64,000 nt of DNA from NCBI GenBank assembly GCA_013152545.1, contig JAADGF010000109.1, forward strand, positions 27,451 to 91,450, given 5' to 3'. Positions within the stretch are counted from its first letter, which is position 1. Each line of letters opens with the position of its first letter. Of the stretch, positions 19,422-28,275 are shown in pieces. Position numbers and translations under genes: made by a program. The notes below the pieces were generated by a model. It worked only from the letters and a program-made list of their open reading frames with translations. It did no database searches and had not been told where the DNA came from. The stretch is from Gammaproteobacteria bacterium (lineage in GTDB: Bacteria > Pseudomonadota > Gammaproteobacteria > SZUA-152).

Positions 19422-19557
19422 GCAATAAAAGGAACCGGTACATAATAACGTTTCTGTTTGGTGCTCGGTGTTATCACCTGAGTCGCACGACCAAATAGTA
19501 TTTATATTCATTCTGATCAGGCAAAAATGCCGCACGCGCTACACCTATCACCAGCCG

Positions 19558-20964
19558 CTATTCACGACGCCAGGTAGTGCCACCGCCAGCACCATCCTCC
19601 AGAACAACCCCTTGGCCCGCCAATTCCTGACGAATACGATCAGAAGCCTGGAAGTCCTTGGCATGACGCGCTTGGTTACGTTGCTCAATTAATGCCTCAA
19701 TCTGATCGACCGTTACCCCCCCCTCCCCCGACGCAATGACACCCTGCAAAAAATCGTCTGGCTCACACTGCAACAAGCCAAGCAGCGCACCCAATTGTTT
19801 TAGCTGAACGCCAAGCTTTAACGCCTGTGGGACATCATGCTCCTTCAATTTATTACACTCTCCGGCAATATCAAACAACACCGCCATAGCAATGGGCGTA
19901 TTAAAATCATCATCCATCGCCGCTGCAAAACGACTGGAAAAACCATTACTGCCGGTATTGGTAACAGACTCTTCCAATGGTAAACCGCGCAATGCGGTAT
20001 ACAACGTAGTCAATCCTGATTTGGCATTTTCTAAATGCTGGTCAGAGTAATTAAGTGGGCTACGGTAATGACTGTTCACGATAAAATAACGAATCACTTC
20101 CGGGTTGTATTTAGCTAGCACTTCACGAATGGTAAAAAAATTGCCTAATGATTTGGACATCTTTTCATTATCAACACGAACATGGCCGTTATGCATCCAA
20201 AAATTCACAAAGGTCTCACCGCTAGCACCTTCGCTTTGCGCAATTTCATTTTCGTGATGAGGAAACTGCAAATCCAAACCACCACCGTGAATGTCAAAAT
20301 GCTCACCCAGGCAGTGCGTTGCCATAGCAGAACATTCAATATCCCAACCGGGACGACCAGCCCCCCAGGGCGAATCCCAGCTTGGCTCGCCTGGTTTTGC
20401 CAATTTCCATAAGACACGGTCTAACGGGTCATCCTTTTTATCATCTACCACCACACGATCCACTGAACGTAACTCATCAAGGTGTTTACCAGACAACGCA
20501 CCGTATTGTTTAAACGCACTAACATCATAATAAACATCACTATCCGGTTTGGCATAAGCGAGCCCTTTTGTCATCAACGTCTTGATCATACCGATAATTT
20601 CGTCAATGTGTTGAGTGGCGCGGGGTTCATGGTCGGGCCGCAACACACCGAGTAAATCACCGTCCTGATACATTTCTTGAATAAAACGCGCGGTTAGCAT
20701 ATCAATATCTTCGTGATTTTCGTGAGCACGCGCAATAATTTTGTCATCAATATCGGTAATGTTTCGCACATACGTCACATGACCTTTGCCATAGATCCGG
20801 CGTAAGTAACGATACACCACATCAAACACGACCATGGCCCGCGCATGCCCTACATGGCAATAATCGTAAACCGTCATTCCACACACATACATTCGAACAT
20901 TATTGGGATCGATTGGCGCGAATTGCTGCTTTTTTTTGCTTAGGCTGTTATAAATTTGCAACAT
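19558..20964 (-). CDS. cysS: CysS, cysteinyl-tRNA synthetase
   Basis: A 468-residue class I synthetase. The zinc and ATP site residues are visible: [19 protein letters not shown] (first zinc Cys and the HIGH-type motif), [18 protein letters not shown], and KMSKSLGNF (KMSKS). The C-terminal DALR-type helical region ends with the usual GTTWRR. It charges tRNA-Cys. In gammaproteobacteria cysS usually lies beside ppiB and lpxH. That group is kept here (cysS divergent from ppiA, ppiB and lpxH), with about 1 kb of mobile repeats inserted. Confidence 0.96.
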   Translation of the reverse strand: MLQIYNSLSKKKQQFAPIDPNNVRMYVCGMTVYDYCHVGHARAMVVFDVVYRYLRRIYGKGHVTYVRNITDIDDKIIARAHENHEDIDMLTARFIQEMYQDGDLLGVLRPDHEPRATQHIDEIIGMIKTLMTKGLAYAKPDSDVYYDVSAFKQYGALSGKHLDELRSVDRVVVDDKKDDPLDRVLWKLAKPGEPSWDSPWGAGRPGWDIECSAMATHCLGEHFDIHGGGLDLQFPHHENEIAQSEGASGETFVNFWMHNGHVRVDNEKMSKSLGNFFTIREVLAKYNPEVIRYFIVNSHYRSPLNYSDQHLENAKSGLTTLYTALRGLPLEESVTNTGSNGFSSRFAAAMDDDFNTPIAMAVLFDIAGECNKLKEHDVPQALKLGVQLKQLGALLGLLQCEPDDFLQGVIASGEGGVTVDQIEALIEQRNQARHAKDFQASDRIRQELAGQGVVLEDGAGGGTTWRRE

Positions 20965-21062
20965 AATAGGAAATCCACTGGGTCATTTTTTTGTTTCTAC
21001 ACTGCTTACAATCGTTCGTCAATTTAACGTCTGCACAAATATCCGCTTTCCGGCTCAATCTA

Positions 21063-21428
21063 GGAACCTGTCCGAGAATAAAGCCGACTGCGAAAACGCC
21101 ATTTTGACCTATTTTTACGATCACTACGTTAAACCTAACACATCAGTTGAATCCACTGTGACCACCTATGGCACAGAATCTAAAAGACTTATTGAGATTT
21201 TCTGAACTCACCGTATGGGTGATACGCTGTCGTCCAAAAATCCCACTAAGTCTTTTACCTTCAGCGCCCTAATCGCTCTCGCGACGATTCAACTGATGTG
21301 TTAGGTTAAATGGGCTCAATATTCGCTTCAAATGCCAAAAAAAAGTAGGTGCCGGATGCAATCGAAAAAATGGACTCAAAATGGCGTTCCCTCGTGACAG
21401 CTACTATTCTCGGACAGCCCCCCCCCCC
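21063..21428. mobile_element. Family C TA-flanked miniature element interrupted by family B
   Basis: The left end GGAACCTGTCCGAGAATAAA and the right end ATTCTCGGACAGCCCC are inverted repeats. The match extends inward over AACGCCATTTTGA and its complement. TA borders both sides (21061-21062 and 21429-21430). A full family B repeat sits inside at 21128-21311. The uninterrupted relative is at 59821-60005. There is no transposase gene, so it is non-autonomous and probably mobilised by an IS630/Tc1-mariner-type enzyme encoded elsewhere (inference). Confidence 0.7.
21128..21311. repeat. Family B palindromic repeat, copy 2 (nested in family C)
   Basis: Both termini read AACCTAACACATCAGTTGAA (left from about 21131, right as its complement ending near 21307). 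Relative to copy 1 the unit is inverted: GCGCCCTAATCGCTCTCGCG is on the right. This is the best-preserved copy, with nearly perfect terminal repeats, and its position inside a family C element shows it inserted later. Confidence 0.72.
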
Positions 21429-21430
21429 TA

Positions 21431-21696
21431 GGGGGTATTCTCAATCATTTTTGCACGCCTGCCGACGCTCATTTTTTTATCCAGCAAAGCGGAGCGAGTG
21501 TTGTGTGGTTATTTCACATCAACAAGCGACAACGCCGCTGGGTGAAAAAATGTGCTCGGCCCTTCGGGTTGCGCCTAAAAAAGTGCCAGACTGCGTTGTT
21601 CGTCGTTTATTTGGAATGACCAAACCTCTCTCCTCTCGCCTTGCCTAGCGCTGTTTTAGGCTCAACAGGCGCGCAAGAATGATTGAGAACACCCCC
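21431..21696. mobile_element. Family E TA-flanked miniature element
   Basis: GGGGGTATTCTCAATCATTT at the left and its inverted counterpart AATGATTGAGAACACCCCC at the right define a 266-bp element with TA on each side. The left TA is shared with the family C element next to it. The interior is GC-richer and has no credible gene. Left-end fragments are also seen near 18152 and possibly 6294. Confidence 0.68.
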
Positions 21697-22031
21697 TAGC
21701 GACCCGTCATACTATCTCAATCGCCAGGTAAAACAAAACCCACACAATACCCGATGGAAGCTTTATTTTTTGCTAAGCGCTTGATTGAGTAATCTTTTTC
21801 TTATAATAGCTCAATATTTTCACTTTCGTTGACGGAGCAAACAATCTATCATTGAACTCTCAAGAAAAATGGGACTCAGCAGTATATCCCGATCACCAAA
21901 AGACTGACACTCAATCAGGACTCCAGGAAAGCCCTTCCAGCTTTATAGATGGTTGGGAAAACGGCGCTGAATACAGGGGCCGGAAACCTGTTTGCATTTG
22001 TAATCCAACGTTAATTAAGGATAAAAAAAGT

Positions 22032-22622
22032 ATGAGAACATTCAAAAAACTCGTTATTGTAGCCAGTTCTATTTTCCTGTTGTGGTCACAAACAACGTTT
22101 GCTGAAAACAATTTTCCAAAAGTGAAGCTGCAAACCAATCTGGGCGATATTGTCATCGAATTAAACAGTGAAAAAGCGCCGAAATCAGTGGAAAACTTTC
22201 TTACCTATACCAAAGACGGGTTTTACAACAATACGATCTTCCATCGTGTAATTGATGGTTTTATGGCACAAGGCGGCGGCTTTACCGAAGATATGCAACG
22301 CAAAGGCACCCGCGCGCCGATACAAAATGAAGCCAACAACGGTTTAAAAAACGACCGTGGTACGGTGGCCATGGCGCGCACCAATGCCCCCCATTCCGCT
22401 ACCGCACAATTTTTTATTAACCTCGTTAACAATGATTTCTTGAACTACCGCTCACCCGATGCCAGAGGTTGGGGTTATACCGTCTTTGGTAAAGTGATAC
22501 AAGGAATGGAAGTAGTTGATAAAATACGCAAAATCCCTACTGGTGCGTCTGGCCCGTTCCGCAGTGACGTCCCCCAATCCCCGGTGATAATCGAATCCGT
22601 CACGCTTTTGGAGGCACAATAG
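22032..22622 (+). CDS. ppiA: PpiA-type periplasmic cyclophilin (peptidyl-prolyl isomerase)
   Basis: The 196-residue cyclophilin has a signal peptide ([20 protein letters not shown], cleaved near TTFAEN). I start here rather than 60 codons upstream because of AAGGA and the signal peptide. The core has the catalytic set [34 protein letters not shown] and [14 protein letters not shown]. The family catalyses proline cis-trans isomerisation, here for periplasmic proteins. It is followed by the cytoplasmic paralogue and lpxH in the same direction. Confidence 0.93.
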   Translation: MRTFKKLVIVASSIFLLWSQTTFAENNFPKVKLQTNLGDIVIELNSEKAPKSVENFLTYTKDGFYNNTIFHRVIDGFMAQGGGFTEDMQRKGTRAPIQNEANNGLKNDRGTVAMARTNAPHSATAQFFINLVNNDFLNYRSPDARGWGYTVFGKVIQGMEVVDKIRKIPTGASGPFRSDVPQSPVIIESVTLLEAQ

Positions 22623-22791
22623 AGATACAACAATAGCGAGAACAATAACTCTGGCAATCATTACTGTAAATAAACCCAGTTTTGACGCCAACTTCATTTC
22701 ATTATTACATATAAATAACTACAATAATTTCAATATTTATAATAAGCTGCGATAGCGCACGATGAAATTATTAAAAACGGGAATTTCCACA

Positions 22792-23289
22792 ATGATAAAA
22801 ATGCAAACAAATAAAGGCATGATTGAATTAGAACTGGATCATAAAGCAGCGCCTAAAACAGCGGCAAACTTTGAGCAATATGCCAACGATGGATTCTACA
22901 ACGGCACCTTGTTTCATCGAGTTATCAGCACCTTTATGATTCAAGGAGGTGGCATGGAAAGCGGTATGTCGCAAAAAACACCGGGCGCCCCCATTGAAAA
23001 TGAGGCCAACAACGGTTTAAAAAATGACATCGGCACCATTGCGATGGCAAGAACAGGGGATCCGCATTCCGCAACCGCTCAATTTTTTATCAATGTCGCC
23101 AATAATGACTCTCTAAATTTCACTGCACCCACCGCACAGGGCTGGGGTTATTGTGTGTTTGGTAAAGTGGTGAATGGAATGGATGTGGTTAATGAAATTA
23201 AAGCACAACCCACCACCAACGCGGCGGGACATCAAGATGTACCCGTTGACGATATCGTAATAGAAAGCGTGGAAGTGGTCGTTGATTAA
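22792..23289 (+). CDS. ppiB: PpiB-type cytoplasmic cyclophilin
   Basis: A 165-residue cyclophilin without a signal peptide. I start at MIKMQTNKG, the family N-terminus; a Met ten codons upstream is possible. [51 protein letters not shown] and [16 protein letters not shown] are typical. It closely resembles the upstream ppiA product, so the pair probably arose by duplication or both descend from the widespread periplasmic/cytoplasmic pair. It lies 31 bp upstream of lpxH, the conserved gammaproteobacterial ppiB-lpxH link. Confidence 0.94.
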   Translation: MIKMQTNKGMIELELDHKAAPKTAANFEQYANDGFYNGTLFHRVISTFMIQGGGMESGMSQKTPGAPIENEANNGLKNDIGTIAMARTGDPHSATAQFFINVANNDSLNFTAPTAQGWGYCVFGKVVNGMDVVNEIKAQPTTNAAGHQDVPVDDIVIESVEVVVD

Positions 23290-23320
23290 TTAAACATTCA
23301 AACATCCCGATGTAAGCACC

Positions 23321-24052
23321 ATGAGTACGCTTTTTATTTCGGATTTACATTTATCCGCTGACCACCCTGACACAATCGAACGATTCCTTGAGTTCATGTC
23401 ACTCGTCGCTTGTCATTCGAGCACCTTGTATATATTAGGTGACTTGTTTGAAGTATGGGTTGGTGACGATCACATTGACTCAGAATTAATTCCGGTGATC
23501 AGTGCGTTGAGGAAATACACTAAAAATGGCAATCAGCTATTTGTTATGCATGGCAATCGGGACTTTTTGCTGGGACCACAGTTTGAAAAATTAACAGGAT
23601 GCATCATTCTATCTGACCCGCATGTGATAAAATTAAACGGTATAAAAACAGCCCTGTCGCACGGGGATATGTTCTGCACTGACGATATCGACTATCAAGT
23701 GTTTAAATCCAAAGTGCGCACCCCCGAATGGCAACAGATGTTTCTTGCTCAGCCTATTGAAAAACGCACGGAGTATGCATTCTCCGTGCGAAATAAAAGT
23801 AAAACCGACACGAACATCAAACCCCCGGAAATCATGGATGTAAATCAGTCCAGTATTAATCAACAACTACGGGCATTATCAGTGACTCAATTGATTCATG
23901 GTCATACCCACCGACTCAACACACATCAATTTACACTCGATAACCAAGTGATGGTTCGTTATGTATTAGGTGACTGGCACAAATGCGGCAGTGTATTGGT
24001 ATGCAGCAACAACGGTTGTTCATTGCGCATACTGGAATCAGGCATAGTATAA
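23321..24052 (+). CDS. lpxH: LpxH, UDP-2,3-diacylglucosamine pyrophosphohydrolase
   Basis: A 243-residue calcineurin-type phosphoesterase of lipid A synthesis; it cleaves UDP-2,3-diacylglucosamine to lipid X and UMP at the inner membrane surface. The metal-site motifs are TLFISDLHLSADHP, LGDLFEVWVGDD, MHGNRDFLLG, ALSHGDMFCTDD and IHGHTHRLNTH. Length is normal. Together with lptF and lptG it shows that the organism makes LPS. It ends 37 bp from the convergent lipoprotein gene. Confidence 0.95.
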   Translation: MSTLFISDLHLSADHPDTIERFLEFMSLVACHSSTLYILGDLFEVWVGDDHIDSELIPVISALRKYTKNGNQLFVMHGNRDFLLGPQFEKLTGCIILSDPHVIKLNGIKTALSHGDMFCTDDIDYQVFKSKVRTPEWQQMFLAQPIEKRTEYAFSVRNKSKTDTNIKPPEIMDVNQSSINQQLRALSVTQLIHGHTHRLNTHQFTLDNQVMVRYVLGDWHKCGSVLVCSNNGCSLRILESGIV

Positions 24053-24089
24053 TCTTTGGAGCCCGCCTTATACCGCTACAGCAGCACGT

Positions 24090-24911
24090 TTAACCACTGA
24101 CTGAATATTGGCGATACTCCGATGGAAGCTGAAGCCTTTCAAGCTTCATCTTAAAACCTTCCGCGTAGTCGACCATAAATTTTAAAAAACCTCGCTGGTC
24201 CCACTCGCGTAATGGCACTCCATGCTCTAGGTGCTTGGTGGAGTAAAATATATTCAATGCCAAACCGCAAGCATCATGGGTATCGGCCGGCATACGGCTC
24301 AATGACGAGGCATGCTCACCCGCTAATACCGTACGAAACTCTTTAAACGCACCAATAACTTCCGGTAAAAATGAGCTTTCCATGGTTACCGCATCGTAAC
24401 AACGCTTGCCATTGACATCATAGCGATAATGCGTGGCTTTACCTCCATTGACTTTTGGTATTGCTGAACTCGGTTGTGATTCTTCTGTATAGTTAATTTC
24501 AATGGGGGGCTGCACAGTTATTGCTTTAGCTGCGATGACAAAAATACTTTTTTCACCGGAATTAACCGTATAAATTTTCTGTTCTTTACGGTTAAATAAT
24601 AAAAAATCTTCTGGTACACGAGTGTCATCCATATACACATAATTATCGCTAACAAATACACGGCTACGGAATAACGGACCACCTGCCTCACGCTCTGAAT
24701 ACACCATCAATACACCCACTTCACGGTCTTCTGCCTTATTCGATGCATTGCTGTTAGCCCCTGTACTTTGACAAGCGGCCAGCACCACACTACTGAATAG
24801 TATCAGCAATAGTCTGATAACATTGCTATGAAAAAAATGCTGATAAAAAAAATTGTTTTGAGATAAAAAAGTACCCACCCTTAATATTTTTGTACATTTT
24901 TGATACATCAC
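24090..24911 (-). CDS. Unrecognised lipoprotein
   Basis: A 273-residue protein I cannot assign to a family. After an unusually long, partly polar N-terminus it has a hydrophobic stretch ending VLAACQST, a lipobox with Cys at residue 47. It then has a Ser/Asn-rich linker and a soluble domain with FVSDNYVYMDD, ATHYRYDVNGKRCYDAVTM and two further Cys that could pair. Its ATG overlaps the stop of the upstream ferritin-like gene by 4 bp (ATGA), implying translational coupling. The true start could lie nearer the hydrophobic segment, but no better codon is present. Confidence 0.7.
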   Translation of the reverse strand: MMYQKCTKILRVGTFLSQNNFFYQHFFHSNVIRLLLILFSSVVLAACQSTGANSNASNKAEDREVGVLMVYSEREAGGPLFRSRVFVSDNYVYMDDTRVPEDFLLFNRKEQKIYTVNSGEKSIFVIAAKAITVQPPIEINYTEESQPSSAIPKVNGGKATHYRYDVNGKRCYDAVTMESSFLPEVIGAFKEFRTVLAGEHASSLSRMPADTHDACGLALNIFYSTKHLEHGVPLREWDQRGFLKFMVDYAEGFKMKLERLQLPSEYRQYSVSG

Positions 24912-25723
24912 GCCAATCCCTCTAAATAATTAAGTTCCGCTTCGGTAAAACCGGCTTGTAATCGTGCTTTTCGATGCAATGGTAGTTTAACTGTGCCACT
25001 ACTGTATTGATGCAGAAGTTTTTCAAAGGTCGCTTGCCGTGGCAAACCATATTGATCACAACAATAATGAAACCAACGGGTACCTATTTCAACATGCCCC
25101 ACTTCTTCGTCTAATATTATGTTTAATATGCTTACAACACGTACATCACCTGCGGATTTAAAACGCTCAATAATACTCGGTGTCGCATCCAAACCTCTGG
25201 CTTCCATAACACGGGGGACCAAAGCCATGCGCGTCAATGCATTTTCCGATGTTTTCAATGCCATTTCCCAAAGCCCATTATGAGCATCAAAATCGCCGTA
25301 ATCATAGCCCATTGACAGTAAGTGGTCTCGCAACAAACAAAAGTGACGACTTTCTTCCGACGCCACCCGCAACCATTCACCATAATACGCGTCCGGCAGG
25401 TTGCGAAAACGATAAACCGCATCCAGGGCCAAATTTATGGCGTTAAACTCAATATGGGTGATGGCATGGATTAATGCTAACCGCCCTATTTCACTGTGCA
25501 TGCCACGACGGGGTAATTTTCGAGGGTGCACTAGTCGCGGTCGACTGGGCTTGCCCGGAACCTTGATGAGCCGTGGTTCGCTATATTGCTCCAAGCTCAA
25601 CTCGCCACGATGCCATTGCCCCAGCAAAATATTTGTTTCATGGACTTTCTCTTCAGGGTCGCATAGCGCTATACAGTAATACGCCCTGTCGTACAAATTT
25701 TCCATCATCCCGTCATCGTCCAC
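24908..25723 (-). CDS. DUF455 ferritin-like domain protein
   Basis: The 271-residue DUF455-family protein shows the carboxylate-bridged diiron pattern of ferritin-like proteins. It has an Ex2H-type pair in the helix LIHAITHIEFNAINLALDA, ASEESRHFCLLRDHLLSMG, and the second pair in LDEEVGHVEIGTRWFHYC. Members are sometimes annotated as tRNA-hydroxylase-like or simply ferritin-like; the reaction is not established. It is translationally coupled to the lipoprotein gene downstream. Complete. Confidence 0.85.
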   Translation of the reverse strand: MDDDGMMENLYDRAYYCIALCDPEEKVHETNILLGQWHRGELSLEQYSEPRLIKVPGKPSRPRLVHPRKLPRRGMHSEIGRLALIHAITHIEFNAINLALDAVYRFRNLPDAYYGEWLRVASEESRHFCLLRDHLLSMGYDYGDFDAHNGLWEMALKTSENALTRMALVPRVMEARGLDATPSIIERFKSAGDVRVVSILNIILDEEVGHVEIGTRWFHYCCDQYGLPRQATFEKLLHQYSSGTVKLPLHRKARLQAGFTEAELNYLEGLA

Positions 25724-26115
25724 AAAACAGGGGGCTATTATCGATATATCTTATGGACTTCGTCAAGACATGCATACCTCTAAACTCAACATATCGATTA
25801 AACTTACTTTGAACATCGAATACACCTAATTTACCAAACTTTTTCGAACATTTTGGACTTGCCTAACGCAGCTATTGCTGGCGCCGCTAAACAATATGCT
25901 TCCGTCTAAAATAACCGTAAAAGCCTCGAATCTTAAGCCTTACTCCGTTCTCACTACCATTTAACCTAACACATCAGTTGAATCGTCGCGAGAGCGACTA
26001 AAGCGCTGAAGGTAAAAGACTTATTGGGGTTATTTTGGACACAGCAATTATACCGCTTATGAAAGCAAGTGGAGACAACCCAGCAGGACTTCCGATCCTC
26101 GGACAGTCTCTCCCC
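25724..26115. other. Intergenic region with broken family B and C repeats
   Basis: It lies between the ferritin-like gene start and the amrS stop. It holds half of a family B repeat (25958-26040) and the right end of a family C element (26097-26116). No gene is seen. Confidence 0.6.
25958..26040. repeat. Family B repeat, half copy 3
   Basis: ATTTAACCTAACACATCAGT, then GTCGCGAGAGCGAC, then GCGCTGAAGGTAAAAGACTT matches the left half of copy 1. The right half is missing. It lies just inside the family C right end at 26097-26116, so this may be another B-in-C nest whose left part was deleted. Confidence 0.6.
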
Positions 26116-26116
26116 C
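26097..26116. repeat. Family C element, right end only
   Basis: CCTCGGACAGTCTCTCCCCC followed by TA (26117-26118) matches the right terminus of the family C copies at 21428 and 60005. The TA and the first base of the element form the amrS stop codon on the minus strand. Confidence 0.55.
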
Positions 26117-27222
26117 TAATCAATGGATGAATAACGATTAATATTGAGCGGTAATCGCTTATCACCCCATTCTCCCGGCTGAGCATCAAAGATACCCACA
26201 CAACGGTTACCACAAACAGAACAGAGTCCATCCGGCGTTAAATTCCAATCGGTCAAAACATACCAGTCTCGACCAATGAGCTTGTTCTGACACTGCACAC
26301 AATACGTACTGCTGGCACTTTCTTCATGCACATTTCCGACATAGACATGATACAAGCCCGTATCCATTGCAATTTTACGCGCCCGCAACAATGTATTGAC
26401 TGGTGTAGCCGATTTGTCTCTCATTTTCCAATCAGGATGAAATGCGGTAAAGTGCAAAGGGATATCTGCACCTAAATTCTCGTATATCCATTGAGACAAG
26501 GCCATTAACTCCGTGTCCGAATCATTTTCACCCGGTATTAACAAAGTGGTAATTTCAAGCCAGGTGTTAGTTTCATGCTTAATATATAACAAAGTATCTA
26601 AAACGGGTTGCAAATGCGCGCCCGTCAGTTTGTAATAGAATTTTTCAGTAAATGCCTTAAGATCAACATTGGCAGCATCCATGTATTGAAAGAATTTTTT
26701 ACGTGGTGCTTCACAAATATAACCCGCCGTAACAGCCACAGAGCGCACTCCCACATCACGGCACGCCTGCGCCACATCAATAGCGTACTCCATAAAGATC
26801 AATGGGTCATTATAAGTGTAAGCCACACAGCGGCAACCACATGCCTTGGCCGCAAATGCCAACTGTTGCGGCGTTGCCCGATCAGCCAGTGTATTCATCT
26901 CCCACGACTTACTCATGTCCCAGTTCTGGCAAAATTTGCAGGCCAGATTACAACCAGCTGTACCAAAAGAAAGCACAGGGGTTCCGGGTAAAAAATGGTT
27001 TAAGGGTTTTTTCTCAATAGGGTCTACACAAAAACCACTGGAACGACCGTAGGTAGTCAATACAATTTCATCGCCCTGTCTGGCACGCACAAAGCAAAGC
27101 CCTCGCTGATCTTCATGCAACTTACAAGCCCTCGGACATAAGTCACACTGAACCCTACCATCGTGTAATTTATGCCAGTAGCGGGTCGGGACGACACTAT
27201 TCTCTATCGTCAAAGGATGCAT
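26116..27222 (-). CDS. amrS: AmrS-type radical SAM enzyme (AmmeMemoRadiSam system)
   Basis: The 368-residue protein has an N-terminal Cys cluster (CDLCPRACKLHEDQRGLC), the radical SAM motif CNLACKFCQNW (CxxxCxxC for the 4Fe-4S cluster), and two C-terminal CxxC pairs (YCVQCQNK and CSVCGNRC). This matches the PflA-like AmrS enzymes normally found with AmmeMemo partners (AMMECR1 and MEMO families). Neither partner is in the window. The reaction is not established. The stop codon coincides with a family C element end, so the original C-terminus may have differed by a few residues. Confidence 0.88.
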   Translation of the reverse strand: MHPLTIENSVVPTRYWHKLHDGRVQCDLCPRACKLHEDQRGLCFVRARQGDEIVLTTYGRSSGFCVDPIEKKPLNHFLPGTPVLSFGTAGCNLACKFCQNWDMSKSWEMNTLADRATPQQLAFAAKACGCRCVAYTYNDPLIFMEYAIDVAQACRDVGVRSVAVTAGYICEAPRKKFFQYMDAANVDLKAFTEKFYYKLTGAHLQPVLDTLLYIKHETNTWLEITTLLIPGENDSDTELMALSQWIYENLGADIPLHFTAFHPDWKMRDKSATPVNTLLRARKIAMDTGLYHVYVGNVHEESASSTYCVQCQNKLIGRDWYVLTDWNLTPDGLCSVCGNRCVGIFDAQPGEWGDKRLPLNINRYSSID

Positions 27223-28275
27223 GTGTTAAATTATATGATGAAATAATCCGGTATTTATTGACATAGCTAAATTAAATGCGCATCAATTTACACGAACACT
27301 TTAGACTCGTATACTAAAAGTATTTTAAAATTTTTCGTTTAATTTACACTATTGCTTACACCATTTACATTTAAAACACATAAAGCACCTCCGCTACTGG
27401 CACCCCCTACGGCTAATGTTTCTGCAATATTGCCACTAAACGTACTATTCGCAATTTCATAATTACCGTCTGTCACGCTTATCGCACCACCACATGCATT
27501 TAGGAATTCACCCGTTCCATCGTTTTGTACCCTATTTCTTATAAATGTGGAGCCAACTATGTTGGTAACAGACAGTGAACTGCGTAACTTATTCAGTACT
27601 TATTCAGTTTTATTGCGCCTCCCTCAAAGGCCAACTGATTTGCATTAAATTGACTGTCCGAGATCAAATCGAGATCGCCACTGGCACCCGCATCTCATTA
27701 GAATTGAATATGATAGCAAGTTATGCAATAAAGGAAGTTAATATCTAAAATCGAGTTACAAGCCTATGCTTCAACAATCAAAATGAGTCCGCAGCCGTGA
27801 CGATTGGAAAGATAAAAAACCGTCCAACGAGCAAATGAAACTAGAGAGTTAAAGAAAACCAAACGGCGACTCAAAATACACAATAGCGCCAAACACCGAG
27901 GGCGTGCCTAAATCATACAAACCCTAATAAAAATATCCCGACCAACCAGATCTCTAAAAAAACAAGAAACTTCAGCTAAATATTTACACTCAAAGCAATT
28001 CCTTGTCACGAATTTTGCATAGTTCATATTTGCATCAATATTTTTAATCGCTTCGAGTACGATATCCACCGCTTGCGGCAAAATTTTTTATTGGCACTCA
28101 ACGCTGAACTAACCGGTATAAATAAGCGTGAAATAATTTCAGACCATGAAGCGATTAAGGCTTTATAAAATCTTAATTCTAAATTAATCAACTCAACCAC
28201 GAATCAACCAATTATGGTGGATTTACCAAACCGTCATTTCACGAGCACTACAATTCTGCCGGAATCATTGAGAAT
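27223..28275. other. Region with a decayed beta-helix gene and upstream DNA of the capsule-like cluster
   Basis: The left third is the pseudogene at 27339-27695. From 27700 to 28275 I find no gene or structured RNA. The promoter of the long rightward cluster starting at 28276 should lie here but is not clear. Confidence 0.55.
27339..27695 (-). pseudogene. Remnant of a right-handed beta-helix repeat protein
   Basis: The minus-strand frames read SDSQFNANQLAFEGGAIKLN and, after a frame change, VTDGNYEIANSTFSGNIAE and GGALCVLNVNG. These are the Asn/Gly-rich rungs with GGAI turns typical of parallel beta-helix surface proteins. The frame breaks at an 11-bp direct duplication of CTTATTCAGTA (around 27590-27611), and there is no start codon. 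A stop occurs at 27339-27341. Only a fragment of a probably large exported protein is left. Confidence 0.7.

Larger units (their letters stand above)
20965..22031. other. Repeat nest between cysS and ppiA
   Basis: Two miniature elements abut here: family C (21063-21428, itself containing family B at 21128-21311) and family E (21431-21696). The remaining 335 bp up to ppiA are AT-rich upstream DNA. The open frame extending upstream of ppiA in this stretch lacks any family support. Confidence 0.65.

Noticed and set aside
21852..22031. Upstream in-frame extension of ppiA by 60 codons
   Set aside because: It would bury the signal peptide inside the protein. The start at 22032 has a ribosome-binding site and a normal signal sequence.
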